From Verrucomicrobiia bacterium (GTDB lineage Bacteria > Verrucomicrobiota > Verrucomicrobiia > Verrucomicrobiales > DEV007), in the NCBI GenBank assembly GCA_020439995.1, contig JAGROY010000026.1, positions 1 through 43,375 of the forward strand: a DNA stretch of 43,375 nt, written 5' to 3'. The notes beneath the pieces were generated by a model. That model did no database searches. It was not told the DNA's origin and saw only the letters and a program-made list of their open reading frames with translations. The translations under genes were made by a program, and so were the position numbers. This document shows positions 7,850 through 16,520 of this stretch, in pieces. Position 1 is the first letter of the stretch. The number at the start of each line of letters is the position of its first letter.

Positions 7850-8587
7850 TCATATGGCTGCGACTTGCGACTGGGGTGCAGATGCGGATGCCACGACGTT
7901 CAGCAGGTTTTCAAGGGCAGAGTTGTGGAGAGCAGAACGGGCTGCTGCTGTCTCCGCCATCTTCTTGCTTTTCCCGGAACCGGTTCCTAATATCTGACCC
8001 CGCCATATGACTTCGGCCTGGAACATCTTACAGTGGTCAGGGCCTTGTTGAGAGACGATGTGATAGTGCGGGCTGACGGCAGAGTGTGCCTGCAGTAGTT
8101 CTTGAAGTTGTCCTTTTGGATTGATCTCGTCGGGCTCGTCGATGATCTCCTTCATTGCTTCGGCACAGAGCCTCAAGATAAAGTCACGAGCGGAATCCAA
8201 GCCGGAATCGAGGTAGACAGCTCCGATGAGCGATTCCAGGGCATCAGCGAGGGTGCTGGCGCGCTCCCGGCCACCGCAAGCATCTTCTCCTTTCCCCATG
8301 AGCAGGTAGTCGCCCAGATGGATTGACTTGGCGCATCGGTTCAAAGCGGCGCGGGAAACGAGGCGGGACCGGAGTTTGGTCAGTGTTCCTTCGTTGAATT
8401 TGGGAAAAATCCGGTAAAGTTCGGCTGTCAGGACAAGCTGGAGGACTGCGTCTCCAAGGAACTCAAGTCGTTGATTATCAAAGTGTGGCCGTTGTGTTTC
8501 GTAGGCCAGGCTGGGGTGGGTCAAGGCCTCAGCCAGTAGCAGCGAGTTGCGAAATTTGTATCCTGTCCTCTGTTCGAGAGACTCCAT
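7850..8587 (-). CDS. rnc: Ribonuclease III
   Basis: Double-stranded RNA endonuclease acting in rRNA maturation and mRNA processing. Residues 1-155 form the catalytic domain with the signature NQRLEFLGDAVL (38-49) carrying the catalytic acidic residues, and the second acidic cluster DALESLIGAVYLDSG. Residues about 160-228 form the double-stranded RNA-binding domain (NPKGQLQELLQ through KKMAETAAARSAL). The open frame continues upstream to 8662 but that would run into tRNA-His, so ATG 8587 (MESLEQRTGY) is the start. The 245-residue length is then typical. The 3' tail of about 20 residues (Ala/Ser/Val rich) is unremarkable. Confidence 0.95.
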   Translation of the reverse strand: MESLEQRTGYKFRNSLLLAEALTHPSLAYETQRPHFDNQRLEFLGDAVLQLVLTAELYRIFPKFNEGTLTKLRSRLVSRAALNRCAKSIHLGDYLLMGKGEDACGGRERASTLADALESLIGAVYLDSGLDSARDFILRLCAEAMKEIIDEPDEINPKGQLQELLQAHSAVSPHYHIVSQQGPDHCKMFQAEVIWRGQILGTGSGKSKKMAETAAARSALHNSALENLLNVVASASAPQSQVAAI

Positions 8588-8617
8588 GTGAATCTGGTTT
8601 CTGGCCGAAGGTTGGAG

Positions 8618-8694
8618 TGGGGTGACCGACGGGGCTCGAACCCGCGACAACCGGTACCACAAACCGGGGCTCTACCGACTGAGCTACGGTCACC
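8618..8694 (-). tRNA. tRNA-His (anticodon GTG)
   Basis: Reading the minus strand, acceptor GTGACCG pairs with CGGTCAC. An extra G at position -1 (base 8694) faces discriminator C, the hallmark of tRNA-His. The D-arm contains TAGCTCAGTCGGTAGAGC, the anticodon stem CCGGT/ACCGG closes loop TTGTGGT with anticodon GTG, and the T-arm contains GGGTTCGAGCCCC. CCA is encoded (8618-8620). It lies 30 bases before the rnc start, so the two may share a transcript. Confidence 0.95.
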
Positions 8695-8788
8695 ATCTGT
8701 GATAGCACTCCTATAACGCACGCCCAGTGATAGCGCTACTGGATTTTTTCACTTTGCGCTCGTCGCTTTCAAGAGCACCTGTAGAGGT

Positions 8789-9391
8789 ATGCAAGAAAGA
8801 CCCGCTTTGGTTGCTACAGGATTTAAAGAATGGTCGTCGGTCTGCGCGGCAGTTGGCGCTGGCAGGCAGCAAATCATTTTGCGCAAAGGCGGTATCGCTG
8901 AGGGCCGGACGGGGTTTTCCTTTGCGAAGCATAATGCGTTCTTTCTGTTCCCGACGCTCTTTCACCAGCAGGATGAAAGTGTGCGTGAAACGTTCGAACT
9001 GGAAGATGTTCCAGTGGTCGACGGACCGATCCCGCTCCGCTACTTTGCCGAAATAGCCTGGCATGGGGAGTTGCGTGACTGGGATGCGGTGCAAAAACTG
9101 GAGCCGCTGCACATTTGGAAGGAAACCGTGATTCGCGAGAGATTCGACTACGATGATGAGCCGGGGCAGGGGAGTGTGCAGCTCGCAGTGCTGCGCGTCT
9201 GGGAGTTGCCAGAGACTTGGTGGATTCCTTACCACAGGAGTTACGGAGGCTGCCGTTCGTGGGTGGATCTGCCCGCTATCCCAGAGGAACTGACTGTTGC
9301 GGAGGTGCGTCAGATCACGGGTGTCATCCAGTGCAATGAGTTGGTGACGTTGTTAGGGAACTGCGGTGTGGATGTTAGTCTATCAATGTAA
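8789..9391 (+). CDS. DUF1802 family protein
   Basis: 200-residue soluble protein with the DUF1802 pattern: an opening with FKEWSSVCAAVGAGRQ, then IILRKGGIAEGRTGF and a segment with FFLFPTLFHQQDESV. This family of 180-210 residues is widespread in Verrucomicrobia and Cyanobacteria and has no established biochemical role. Neither signal peptide nor membrane segment is visible. It is convergent with mnmG, with a hairpin between them. ATG 8789 is the first good start; the family match begins within ten residues of it. Confidence 0.8.
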   Translation: MQERPALVATGFKEWSSVCAAVGAGRQQIILRKGGIAEGRTGFSFAKHNAFFLFPTLFHQQDESVRETFELEDVPVVDGPIPLRYFAEIAWHGELRDWDAVQKLEPLHIWKETVIRERFDYDDEPGQGSVQLAVLRVWELPETWWIPYHRSYGGCRSWVDLPAIPEELTVAEVRQITGVIQCNELVTLLGNCGVDVSLSM

Positions 9392-9403
9392 GAGTGATTA
9401 GTG

Positions 9404-9427
9404 AAATGTTAGGATTCCTTAACATTT
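9404..9427. terminator. Hairpin between convergent genes
   Basis: AAATGTTA (9404-9411) pairs with TAACATTT (9420-9427), extended by GG/CC across a single bulged base, with loop ATT. For the plus-strand DUF1802 gene the 3' arm ends in TTTT, fitting an intrinsic terminator. The hairpin overlaps the mnmG stop codon and could serve both directions. Confidence 0.45.
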
Positions 9428-11301
9428 TCCGGCTTTGATCCGTTTTTCCGCTTGAGCCAGATGGTCAAAACAGCAATATCGGCTGGAGTGACGCCCTGAA
9501 TGCGGCTCGCCTGGCCAAGGGTGCCGGGAGAGATGGCGGCAAATTTTTGCCGAGCTTCCTGTTTGAGACCTTCAATACTGGAGAAGTCTGTATCCGGGGG
9601 AATGGGAGAAGACTCCATTCTGCTGGCCTTCTCTATAAGATCCTGCTGACGAGTGACATAGCCTTCGTACTTCAGATCGGTCTCCAGGAGCTGCCAAATG
9701 GCGTCATTGAACGCAGAACGGTAGTTTTCAGGCAGGTCATGAAATGTGTTTTCCGGACGCCGGAACCATTTCTGAAGCTGAGTTTCCTGGAGTGAGTTCG
9801 ATCGCGTGAAGACGTGTGCTTCTGCCAGTGTTGCAATTTTTGACTCGGTGAAAGCTTTACGTTCGCCGCTGACGAGCCCGGCTTCGACTGCAAGTGGCGT
9901 CAACCGGAGGTCGGCGTTGTCCTGGCGCAGGAGAAGGCGATACTCTGCGCGGCTAGTGAACATGCGGTAGGGTTCGGTGGTTCCTTTGGTGACAAGATCA
10001 TCGATCATCACGCCGATGTATGCAGCCGAACGGGGGAGGATGAACGGTGGCTTTTCGGCGAGCTTGAGCGCAGCATTGGCGCCCGCCATCAGTCCCTGTG
10101 CCGCTGCTTCTTCGTATCCGGATGTTCCGTTGATCTGGCCAGCAAAATACAAATTCTCGATCCGCTTGGTCTCGAGCGTATGGCTGAGCTGGGTAGGGGG
10201 GCAGTAGTCATATTCCACTGCGTATCCAGGACGGATGATTTCGGCTTTGCTGAGTCCTTCGATGGATCGGATGAAATTGAGTTGAACATCGTAGGGGAGG
10301 CTGGTGGAAACTCCATTCACGTAGTACTCTAAAGTGTGGCGTCCCTCGGGTTCGAGAAACACCTGGTGTTGCTGTTTTTCAGCAAACCGTACTACCTTGT
10401 CTTCAATTGACGGGCAATAACGCGGACCCACTCCTTCGATTTGCCCAGAATACATGGGCGAGCGATCGAGGTTGTTTCGGATGAAGTCGTGAGTCCTGGT
10501 GTTGGTGTAGGTCATCCAACACGGCATTTGTTCCACGTGGAACGTTCCATCGGAATCCTCTTGGTTGAGAGTGAACAGTTCGTCTCCGGCACTCAGGCCA
10601 CCCGGCAGGAAAGAAAATCGGGGAGCAGGTACATCGCCATCCTGCCGCTCGCATTTTGAGAAATCGATCGATCTTCCGTTAAGTCTGCATGGTGTGCCTG
10701 TCTTAAACCGGGCGACATCAAAACCTAGCGCTCGGAGGCTGTCACTCAGTGTAGAGATAGGATCGCCCATTCGCCCGCCTGCCTGGTTCTGCATGCCGAC
10801 GTGCAGCAATCCACGCATGAAGGTGCCAGCGCTGACGATTACAGATCTGGCGGCAATGCGCATACCGAGGGATGTGTCGATGCCACATACCGAGTCGTTC
10901 TCGACAATCAGCTGTGCGACATTTCCCTGATGCAGATCCAACCCCGGAGTTGATTCCAGAATCGCCTTCATTCGGAACTGGTAAGCCTTCTTGTCGCACT
11001 GCGCGCGGGGTGCGCGTACGCTCGGGCCTTTGTTGGCATTGAGGATACGGAACTGGATCCCAGTTGCGTCTGCATTGATTCCCATTGCACCTCCGAGTGC
11101 ATCGATCTCGCGAACCATGTGACCTTTGGCCAGGCCCCCGATGGCGGGATTGCAGGACATCTGCCCCATGGTGTCCAGATTCTGTGTCAGGATTGCGGTT
11201 TGAGCACCAAGTCGTGCGGCGGCGAGGGCAGCCTCGATACCAGCGTGTCCAGCGCCAACAACGAGGACGTCGTAATGTTTGGGATAAGTAAAATGTTCCA
11301 C
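9409..11301 (-). CDS. mnmG: tRNA uridine-5-carboxymethylaminomethyl modification enzyme, FAD subunit
   Basis: MnmG (GidA) works with MnmE to install carboxymethylaminomethyl at wobble uridine of certain tRNAs in the cytoplasm, using FAD and methylene-tetrahydrofolate. The 630-residue length is normal. Visible motifs are the dinucleotide fold VLVVGAGHAGIEAALAAARL, the family signature GGLAKGHMVREIDALGG, RFKTGTPCRLNGRSIDF, YCPSIEDKVVRF, and ENLYFAGQINGTSGYEEAAA. The C-terminal helical domain (EGYVTRQQDLIEK onward) is complete. The start is GTG 11301, because MEHFTYPKHYDVLVVG is the family N-terminus. The start codon lies inside a parS-like palindrome and a second one lies within the gene. mnmE and rsmG are not in the window. 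Confidence 0.95.
   Translation of the reverse strand: MEHFTYPKHYDVLVVGAGHAGIEAALAAARLGAQTAILTQNLDTMGQMSCNPAIGGLAKGHMVREIDALGGAMGINADATGIQFRILNANKGPSVRAPRAQCDKKAYQFRMKAILESTPGLDLHQGNVAQLIVENDSVCGIDTSLGMRIAARSVIVSAGTFMRGLLHVGMQNQAGGRMGDPISTLSDSLRALGFDVARFKTGTPCRLNGRSIDFSKCERQDGDVPAPRFSFLPGGLSAGDELFTLNQEDSDGTFHVEQMPCWMTYTNTRTHDFIRNNLDRSPMYSGQIEGVGPRYCPSIEDKVVRFAEKQQHQVFLEPEGRHTLEYYVNGVSTSLPYDVQLNFIRSIEGLSKAEIIRPGYAVEYDYCPPTQLSHTLETKRIENLYFAGQINGTSGYEEAAAQGLMAGANAALKLAEKPPFILPRSAAYIGVMIDDLVTKGTTEPYRMFTSRAEYRLLLRQDNADLRLTPLAVEAGLVSGERKAFTESKIATLAEAHVFTRSNSLQETQLQKWFRRPENTFHDLPENYRSAFNDAIWQLLETDLKYEGYVTRQQDLIEKASRMESSPIPPDTDFSSIEGLKQEARQKFAAISPGTLGQASRIQGVTPADIAVLTIWLKRKNGSKPENVKES
10529..10544. 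promoter_or_regulatory. parS-like palindrome inside mnmG
   Basis: TGTTCCACGTGGAACG has a 14-base perfect palindrome (10530-10543) and differs from the well-known ParB-binding parS consensus TGTTtCACGTGaAACA by the symmetric T-to-C/A-to-G change found in pseudomonad-type parS, plus the last base. mnmG/gidA is often near the chromosome origin, where parS sites cluster. ParB binding is inference. Confidence 0.6.
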
Positions 11302-11309
11302 GTAGAACG
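11294..11309. promoter_or_regulatory. parS-like palindrome over the mnmG start
   Basis: TGTTCCACGTAGAACG matches the site at 10529 in 15 of 16 bases. It covers the mnmG GTG start codon (11299-11301 on the minus strand). Two near-identical copies within 770 bases make chance unlikely. If ParB binds here it could also influence mnmG expression. Confidence 0.5.
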
Positions 11310-11356
11310 TTTAGCTGCTGAGTTGAGTTTCAACGAATAGCCTTTACCATACCACT

Positions 11357-12148
11357 GTGCCTCCCATTGCACGAACAGATACGGACAAAGCTCCAGAAGA
11401 ACTTCCTGCTGTAACGGTCGATCGCTATGACTTCCCCGCTACCCATTGGAGCGTGGTTGCAAAGGCGGTGGTAAAGGACACGCAAGAAGGGCAGGAAGCT
11501 ATGGCCGCACTCTGCGACCGGTACTGGCTCCCCCTGTATGCGTTTGCACGCCGGTCCGGCTGCACTCCACAGGATGCTGAAGACATGACTCAGGGCTTCA
11601 TTTATACCATTCTTCGACGCAACGGCCTCAAGTCCGCAGATGCCACGAAAGGGAGGCTCCGAACTTTTCTAATGGCCGGAATGAAACACCACATGATTTC
11701 AGTTCACCGCAAAGAGCAGACTCAAGTACGCGGTGCCGACCGGTTGGTACACAATTTAACGATCGAGCGGGCAGAGGAACTCCTCGCAGAAGATGCGACC
11801 GCCTATACCACCGCAACCGAATCTCCCTCCCAGGTTTTCGAACGCCGCTGGGCGCTTGCACTCCTTGATCGAGTTCTTGAGCGGCTAGAGAATGCTTATA
11901 GTGACAAAGGTGAGGTTGAGCTTTTCGCTCATCTGCGGCCATTCCTCCACGGTAAGCAAAACGCAGGGGAGGGTGCTTACCAAAAAGTGGCGAAGGCCGC
12001 AGGGATTTCATCAAATCTGGTGGGCGTTCGCATTCACCGGATGAAGCGCCAGTATCGTGAACTTCTCCGCGAAGAAATCGCAGCTACCGTTGACGAGAAC
12101 GAGATAGATTCGGAGATAGAATATCTTTTTTCCGTTTTTCAACACTAG
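11357..12148 (+). CDS. ECF-type RNA polymerase sigma factor linked to a Ser/Thr kinase
   Basis: 263-residue sigma factor of the long ECF kind found beside protein kinases in Planctomycetes and Verrucomicrobia. Region 2 contains WSVVAKA, ALCDRYWLPLYAFARRSG and DAEDMTQGF (core-binding and -10 recognition). Region 4 contains YQKVAKAAGISSNLVGVRIH followed by RMKRQYRELLREEIA. An acidic C-terminal tail of about 25 residues follows. Start is GTG 11357. The kinase gene begins 22 bases after its stop, so the two form an operon, and the kinase probably controls or is controlled by this sigma factor (inference from known ECF-kinase pairs). A paralogue is encoded at 26752-27537. Confidence 0.85.
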   Translation: MPPIARTDTDKAPEELPAVTVDRYDFPATHWSVVAKAVVKDTQEGQEAMAALCDRYWLPLYAFARRSGCTPQDAEDMTQGFIYTILRRNGLKSADATKGRLRTFLMAGMKHHMISVHRKEQTQVRGADRLVHNLTIERAEELLAEDATAYTTATESPSQVFERRWALALLDRVLERLENAYSDKGEVELFAHLRPFLHGKQNAGEGAYQKVAKAAGISSNLVGVRIHRMKRQYRELLREEIAATVDENEIDSEIEYLFSVFQH

Positions 12149-12170
12149 GAGTCTTTGCTAGGGTTCTGAA

Positions 12171-14558
12171 GTGGGGACTGATGCCGTAAAATGCCCAGAT
12201 TGCGGCACACCGATGACCACATCGGCCGGGGGGATGTGCCCGCGCTGCTTGCTCAGCGACAGCTGGCATGACTCCAGTTCAGGATCGGCAGGGCAGGGGG
12301 ACGTTGAACCCGAATTCACGATCGAACACCTCCAAAATCTTTTTCCGAACCTCACGATTCAGAACTTGATCGCCCGGGGCGGGATGGGATCTACCTATCT
12401 TGTCATCCAGAAAGGATTAAATCGGCCGGCCTGCTTGAAGGTACTGTCGCCCGGTCTGGCCGGGAATCCGGAGTTCATTGTAAGATTCCGGCAAGAGGCT
12501 GAATTGATCGGTCAATTAAATGATCCTGGCATCGTCACGGTTTTCGATGCCTCTCAGGTCGACGAGGTCATCTACATTTTGATGGAGTACGTCGAAGGCA
12601 CGAATCTAAAGGAATTCTCCCAGACCACCAACTTGACCCCAGAGACAATCATCGGGCTACTTCGTCAGGTTACTTCCGGCCTCGCAGTAGCGCATCTGAG
12701 CAATGTCGTCCATCGGGACATCAAACCAGCGAATATCCTGATCCAGCGAGATACATGTCAGGCCAAGCTATCCGATTTCGGACTGGCGAAACTCGAGACA
12801 AATCCCCACAACGGGCTGACTACGGTAGGCCAGACAATGGGCACACCACGCTACATGGCACCCGAACAATGGGAGGATGCGAAAGCGGCTGATGCGCGCT
12901 CCGATGTCTATGCCTTGGGAGTCGTGTTTTACGAATTGGCTACGGGACAACTGCCCACCGGCCATTTCGGCCTTCCGTCAGCGTTGACCAAAGGAGCGTT
13001 CACCACGGAATTCGATCAGCTAATCTGCAAGGCGCTCTCGACGAATCCTGACGATCGCTATCGCAGTGCGGAAGAAATGTATCTGGCTGCAGAGCGGTTG
13101 GGCCACCAGAAGCCGCTGACAAGAATCCTCCCGGCGATGGGTGTAGTGATCGCTTTGATCGTGGTGGGGATCATATACTTTCCTGGCAAAGATTCAGTGC
13201 CACCGCCAGAACCGGCTCCTTTGGTCATTCGCGGCTCTTCTAATTTCAGACCTAAGTGGAGTGAAATCTACACGACGCGGGCCGAGTTTTTTAAAGGTCT
13301 AAAATCGCAGAGTTCCTTGGGAAGGTCACTGGCAATTACGGGAAACCGGATCATTGCCGGAGCTCCCCAGGGCGGACCAAAGCACCTGGATATCACCGGC
13401 AGTGGATATGCAATGGTCCAGAACACCGGGAATGATCCGAAGACTGAGCAGATGGAATTTGCCAAAAGCAGTCCGATCGTGATAGCGGGCGATGAGAGCG
13501 AAGGTGCTCTCTTTGGGTATGAACTGGCGGCAAGCTCCGTTGAGGGCCGGCCTTATACTGTGATCGGTGCGCCAGGACACGCGAACACGGGCAACAAAAA
13601 GGTAAACCAAGGGGAAGCAGCGCTCTACTTTTTGAACGCGGACGGTGAGTGGGATCACAAAGCCAAACTTGCCAGTGATCACTCATCGATCGAGGCCCCG
13701 TTGTTTGGTTTCTCTGTGGCGGCCTATGATCGATTCACAGTGATTGGCGCTCCGGGTTTCAAGGATTCTAAAGATCGTCCGAGCGGTGCAGTTGCTGTTT
13801 ACGAAATAGGGACGGATGGAAGCCTGGAAGAGCACTGGATACCCAAGCCAAAAACCCGCGATTCGAAAATCAACACAGGTAAAGATGTGTGGGATTTCGG
13901 ATTTTCTGTAGTGATCGACGATCGTTTTCTGATAGTCGGCTCGCCGCTGGATTCGCAGAACAAATCGGATGAGGGTGCCGTGTTTGTTTATCAGTTGGAA
14001 CAGGAAGGCACATGGAATCTAAAGCAGACGTTGAAGGATCCGGCGGCCGACGCTTCTGAGCAATTTGGATATCGGCTCGCGTTATATGACCAGTGGTTGC
14101 TTGTGACGTCTTACTCAACCCGGCGTGGCGAGCGGGCTTTCCCGGTGGGCCACGTCAACGTGTTTCACTACGACGGTGGGAGTGCAGACAGCGCCTGGAA
14201 ATTTCACCAGCGGTTAGAGGTGGATTCCGACGAGCTTCCCACTGGGCTTCAGCTTGAGCGATTTGGCTATGGGATCGACGTCTCAGGCGATTATTTAGCG
14301 ATAGGTGCGCCCACGACCCTACAGTCTGGAATCGGACATCATGGAATCGTTTTCCTCTATGCTTTGGATAAAGGGAAAAACATGTGGGAACCACACACAC
14401 AAATTCTACCGCGCATCGGTGGCACACGCTTTGGCGTCTCCGTTAAATTCGGTCAGGATTTTCTGGCGATCGGCTCCATCTTCTTTCCGCCGACGGAGGT
14501 CGACAACAAAGCAGGTGGCGTGTTTTGCTTCGACCTGAAGAACTTCGAGAAAAGGTAG
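12171..14558 (+). CDS. Transmembrane Ser/Thr protein kinase with seven FG-GAP-like repeats
   Basis: 795 residues from GTG 12171. Residues 8-26 hold a zinc ribbon (CPDCG, CPRC). Residues 60-310 are a complete Hanks-type kinase: glycine loop ARGGMGSTYLV (68-78), ATP lysine Lys90, HRDIKPANI (181-189), DFG (202-204), MAPEQW (229-234) and GTPRY before it. A single membrane helix spans about 321-337. The outer part (about 380-795) carries seven repeats of the type FGYxLA...ViGAPg, as in integrin-alpha FG-GAP repeats, enough for one seven-bladed beta-propeller. Architecture therefore suggests an external propeller sensor driving a cytoplasmic kinase. The gene follows an ECF sigma factor by 22 bases. 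The last propeller repeats lack some consensus Gly-Ala-Pro residues. Confidence 0.9.
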   Translation: MGTDAVKCPDCGTPMTTSAGGMCPRCLLSDSWHDSSSGSAGQGDVEPEFTIEHLQNLFPNLTIQNLIARGGMGSTYLVIQKGLNRPACLKVLSPGLAGNPEFIVRFRQEAELIGQLNDPGIVTVFDASQVDEVIYILMEYVEGTNLKEFSQTTNLTPETIIGLLRQVTSGLAVAHLSNVVHRDIKPANILIQRDTCQAKLSDFGLAKLETNPHNGLTTVGQTMGTPRYMAPEQWEDAKAADARSDVYALGVVFYELATGQLPTGHFGLPSALTKGAFTTEFDQLICKALSTNPDDRYRSAEEMYLAAERLGHQKPLTRILPAMGVVIALIVVGIIYFPGKDSVPPPEPAPLVIRGSSNFRPKWSEIYTTRAEFFKGLKSQSSLGRSLAITGNRIIAGAPQGGPKHLDITGSGYAMVQNTGNDPKTEQMEFAKSSPIVIAGDESEGALFGYELAASSVEGRPYTVIGAPGHANTGNKKVNQGEAALYFLNADGEWDHKAKLASDHSSIEAPLFGFSVAAYDRFTVIGAPGFKDSKDRPSGAVAVYEIGTDGSLEEHWIPKPKTRDSKINTGKDVWDFGFSVVIDDRFLIVGSPLDSQNKSDEGAVFVYQLEQEGTWNLKQTLKDPAADASEQFGYRLALYDQWLLVTSYSTRRGERAFPVGHVNVFHYDGGSADSAWKFHQRLEVDSDELPTGLQLERFGYGIDVSGDYLAIGAPTTLQSGIGHHGIVFLYALDKGKNMWEPHTQILPRIGGTRFGVSVKFGQDFLAIGSIFFPPTEVDNKAGGVFCFDLKNFEKR

Positions 14559-14570
14559 CCCTTGGGCTAC
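14555..14570. terminator. Short hairpin at the kinase stop codon
   Basis: GTAGCCC and GGGCTAC form a perfect inverted repeat separated by two bases (in practice six pairs with a four-base loop). It overlaps the kinase TAG stop and lies between convergent transcripts. The following bases are not a strong U-tract, so the terminator role is tentative. Confidence 0.35.
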
Positions 14571-14632
14571 TGTTAGTGTGGTAGTGTTAGGGTATGCCTG
14601 TGTCTCCGTTGCAAGTTGCCCCGCAGTGCGGA

Positions 14633-16510
14633 TCAGGCACCCGCTTCGACTGCCGCGCTGAGGTGCTTTAGAACCTTCGAGACTGCGTTGTCTGCCGTCA
14701 GGCCGTGCTTTTGTCTGAGCGCAGGCACATTGCCATGTTCGATGAACTCGTCCGGCCAGCCAATGCGCTCCACTGGGGTATACACTCCGGTGCTGGAGAG
14801 GTGCTCCATGACAGCACAACCGAAACCGTTGTGCAGGACATGATCTTCAAAAGTGCAGACCACCTGGACTTTTTCTGCGACTTGTTCAAGCAGCTGAGTG
14901 TCCATCGGTTTAATCCAGCGCGGGTTCACCAATGCCACGGAGTAGCCCATTGTTTCTAGCTTGGCCCTGGCTTCCTCAGCCATCTCGAACATCGAGCCAA
15001 GGCCAATCAGCGCCACATCTGTGCCGTCAGCGACCAGCTCGCCTTTGCCGATTTCCATGATCTGTGGGCGCTCCTTGGGCCGTGCACCGGTGCCGGTTCC
15101 CCGGGGGTATCGGATCGCGATGGGGCCTTCGTTATACTGGGCCATCGTCCACAGCATATCGACAAACTCATCCTCGTCCTTGGCTTGCATGTGAACAAGG
15201 TTTGGCACTGGTCGAAGGTAAGCAATATCGAACAGGCCGTGGTGAGTAGGGCCGTCATCTCCGGAAAGCCCTGCCCGGTCCATGCATAGACGCACTGGCA
15301 GGCGTTGGATTGCCATGTCATGAATGATCATGTCGTAAGCGCGCTGCATGAACGTTGAGTAGATCGTGAGGAACGGCTTCAGCCCCTGAGTGGCCATTCC
15401 ACACGCGAAAAGCGCAGCATGTTCTTCCGCAATACCCGTGTCGTAGTAGCGCTCGGGGATTTCCTTTTTAAATACGGAGAGTCCGGTGCCGCCAGGCATT
15501 GCCGCAGTGATCGCCACGATGCCTTTGTCCTTCTTGGCGAAGTCTGTAACGGTGCGGGCGAAGACTTGGGAAAACGTAGGAGTGGCTGTTGACTCCGTCT
15601 CACCGGTCTCCACGTGATAAGCCCCCAGGCCGTGGAACTTGCCCGGGTTTTCCAGCGCAGGCTCGTAGCCGCGACCCTTCTCCGTGAGAATGTGGAGGAT
15701 CACTGGCTCCGTTTGCTTTTTAAGAAACTCGAAGGTGTGAACCAGCGTGTTGATGTCGTGCCCGTCGATCGGCCCGTAATAACGCAGTCCGAATTCTTCA
15801 AAAATCACGCTAGGAAGCAGTAGATTTTTTGCACCTTCCTCGACTTTCTTGGCAAATCGTTGCACCAGCTTGCCGCCAAATCTTTCCACCAGTTGCTCGG
15901 CCTTCTGGTGAATGCCGGCGTAGGTGGGATTGGTGACGAGTTGATTGAAATACGTTGCGAGGGCGCCGACGTTTTTATCGATAGACCACTCGTTGTCATT
16001 GAGAACCACGATCAGCTTGCGGGTGGTTTCTCCAATGTTGTTGAGTGCCTCAAGCGTAGGACCGCAGGTGAAGGCAGCGTCCCCAGCGACGGCGATGATA
16101 CTCTCATCGGTGCCTTTTAAATCCCGGGCTGCTGCCATGCCGAGCGCGGCAGAAAGTGCGGTGCCCGCGTGACCAGCTCCGTAGCAGTCGTGCTCGCTCT
16201 CGGTGCGCAGAAGGAATCCGTTGAGACCCTCGTACTGGCGGATCGAGTCGATCTTGTCCCAGCGTCCAGTGAACATTTTGTGGACGTAGCCCTGGTGGCT
16301 GACGTCGAACAGAAACTTGTCCTCTGGAGTATTGAATACGCGATGCAGGGCAATCGTGAGCTCCACCACTCCCAAATTCGGGCCCAGATGTCCCCCAGTT
16401 TTGGAAAGCGTTTCAATCAGAGTCTTACGAACAACTTCTGCCAGTACTGGCAATTGTTCTGCGTCGAGGTTCTTGATGTCTCTGGGAGAGCGTATGCGCG
16501 GTAGATCCAT
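14633..16510 (-). CDS. dxs: 1-deoxy-D-xylulose-5-phosphate synthase
   Basis: Thiamine-diphosphate enzyme joining pyruvate and glyceraldehyde-3-phosphate in the first step of the MEP isoprenoid pathway. At 625 residues it is full length. Motifs: GGHLGPNLGVVELT near the N-terminus, FDVSHQGYVHKM, the ThDP site GDAAFTCG...LNDNEWSI (GDA in place of the common GDG, also seen in other bacterial DXS), YYGPIDGHD, ERYYDTGIAEEHAALFACGM, and DRAGLSGDDGPTHHGLFD. The C-terminal transketolase-like domain is complete (GLGSMFEMAEEA). It starts 10 bases after xseB ends on the same strand, the classic xseB-dxs arrangement in which ispA may also appear but does not here. Confidence 0.95.
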   Translation of the reverse strand: MDLPRIRSPRDIKNLDAEQLPVLAEVVRKTLIETLSKTGGHLGPNLGVVELTIALHRVFNTPEDKFLFDVSHQGYVHKMFTGRWDKIDSIRQYEGLNGFLLRTESEHDCYGAGHAGTALSAALGMAAARDLKGTDESIIAVAGDAAFTCGPTLEALNNIGETTRKLIVVLNDNEWSIDKNVGALATYFNQLVTNPTYAGIHQKAEQLVERFGGKLVQRFAKKVEEGAKNLLLPSVIFEEFGLRYYGPIDGHDINTLVHTFEFLKKQTEPVILHILTEKGRGYEPALENPGKFHGLGAYHVETGETESTATPTFSQVFARTVTDFAKKDKGIVAITAAMPGGTGLSVFKKEIPERYYDTGIAEEHAALFACGMATQGLKPFLTIYSTFMQRAYDMIIHDMAIQRLPVRLCMDRAGLSGDDGPTHHGLFDIAYLRPVPNLVHMQAKDEDEFVDMLWTMAQYNEGPIAIRYPRGTGTGARPKERPQIMEIGKGELVADGTDVALIGLGSMFEMAEEARAKLETMGYSVALVNPRWIKPMDTQLLEQVAEKVQVVCTFEDHVLHNGFGCAVMEHLSSTGVYTPVERIGWPDEFIEHGNVPALRQKHGLTADNAVSKVLKHLSAAVEAGA

Positions 16511-16520
16511 TACTTATCGG

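Noticed and set aside
8588..8662. Extended N-terminus of ribonuclease III
   Set aside because: It would translate through tRNA-His; the family N-terminus fits ATG 8587.
9409..11356. Chromosome origin next to mnmG
   Set aside because: No cluster of DnaA boxes, no dnaA, parA, parB or rsmG was seen; only the parS-like sites support origin proximity.
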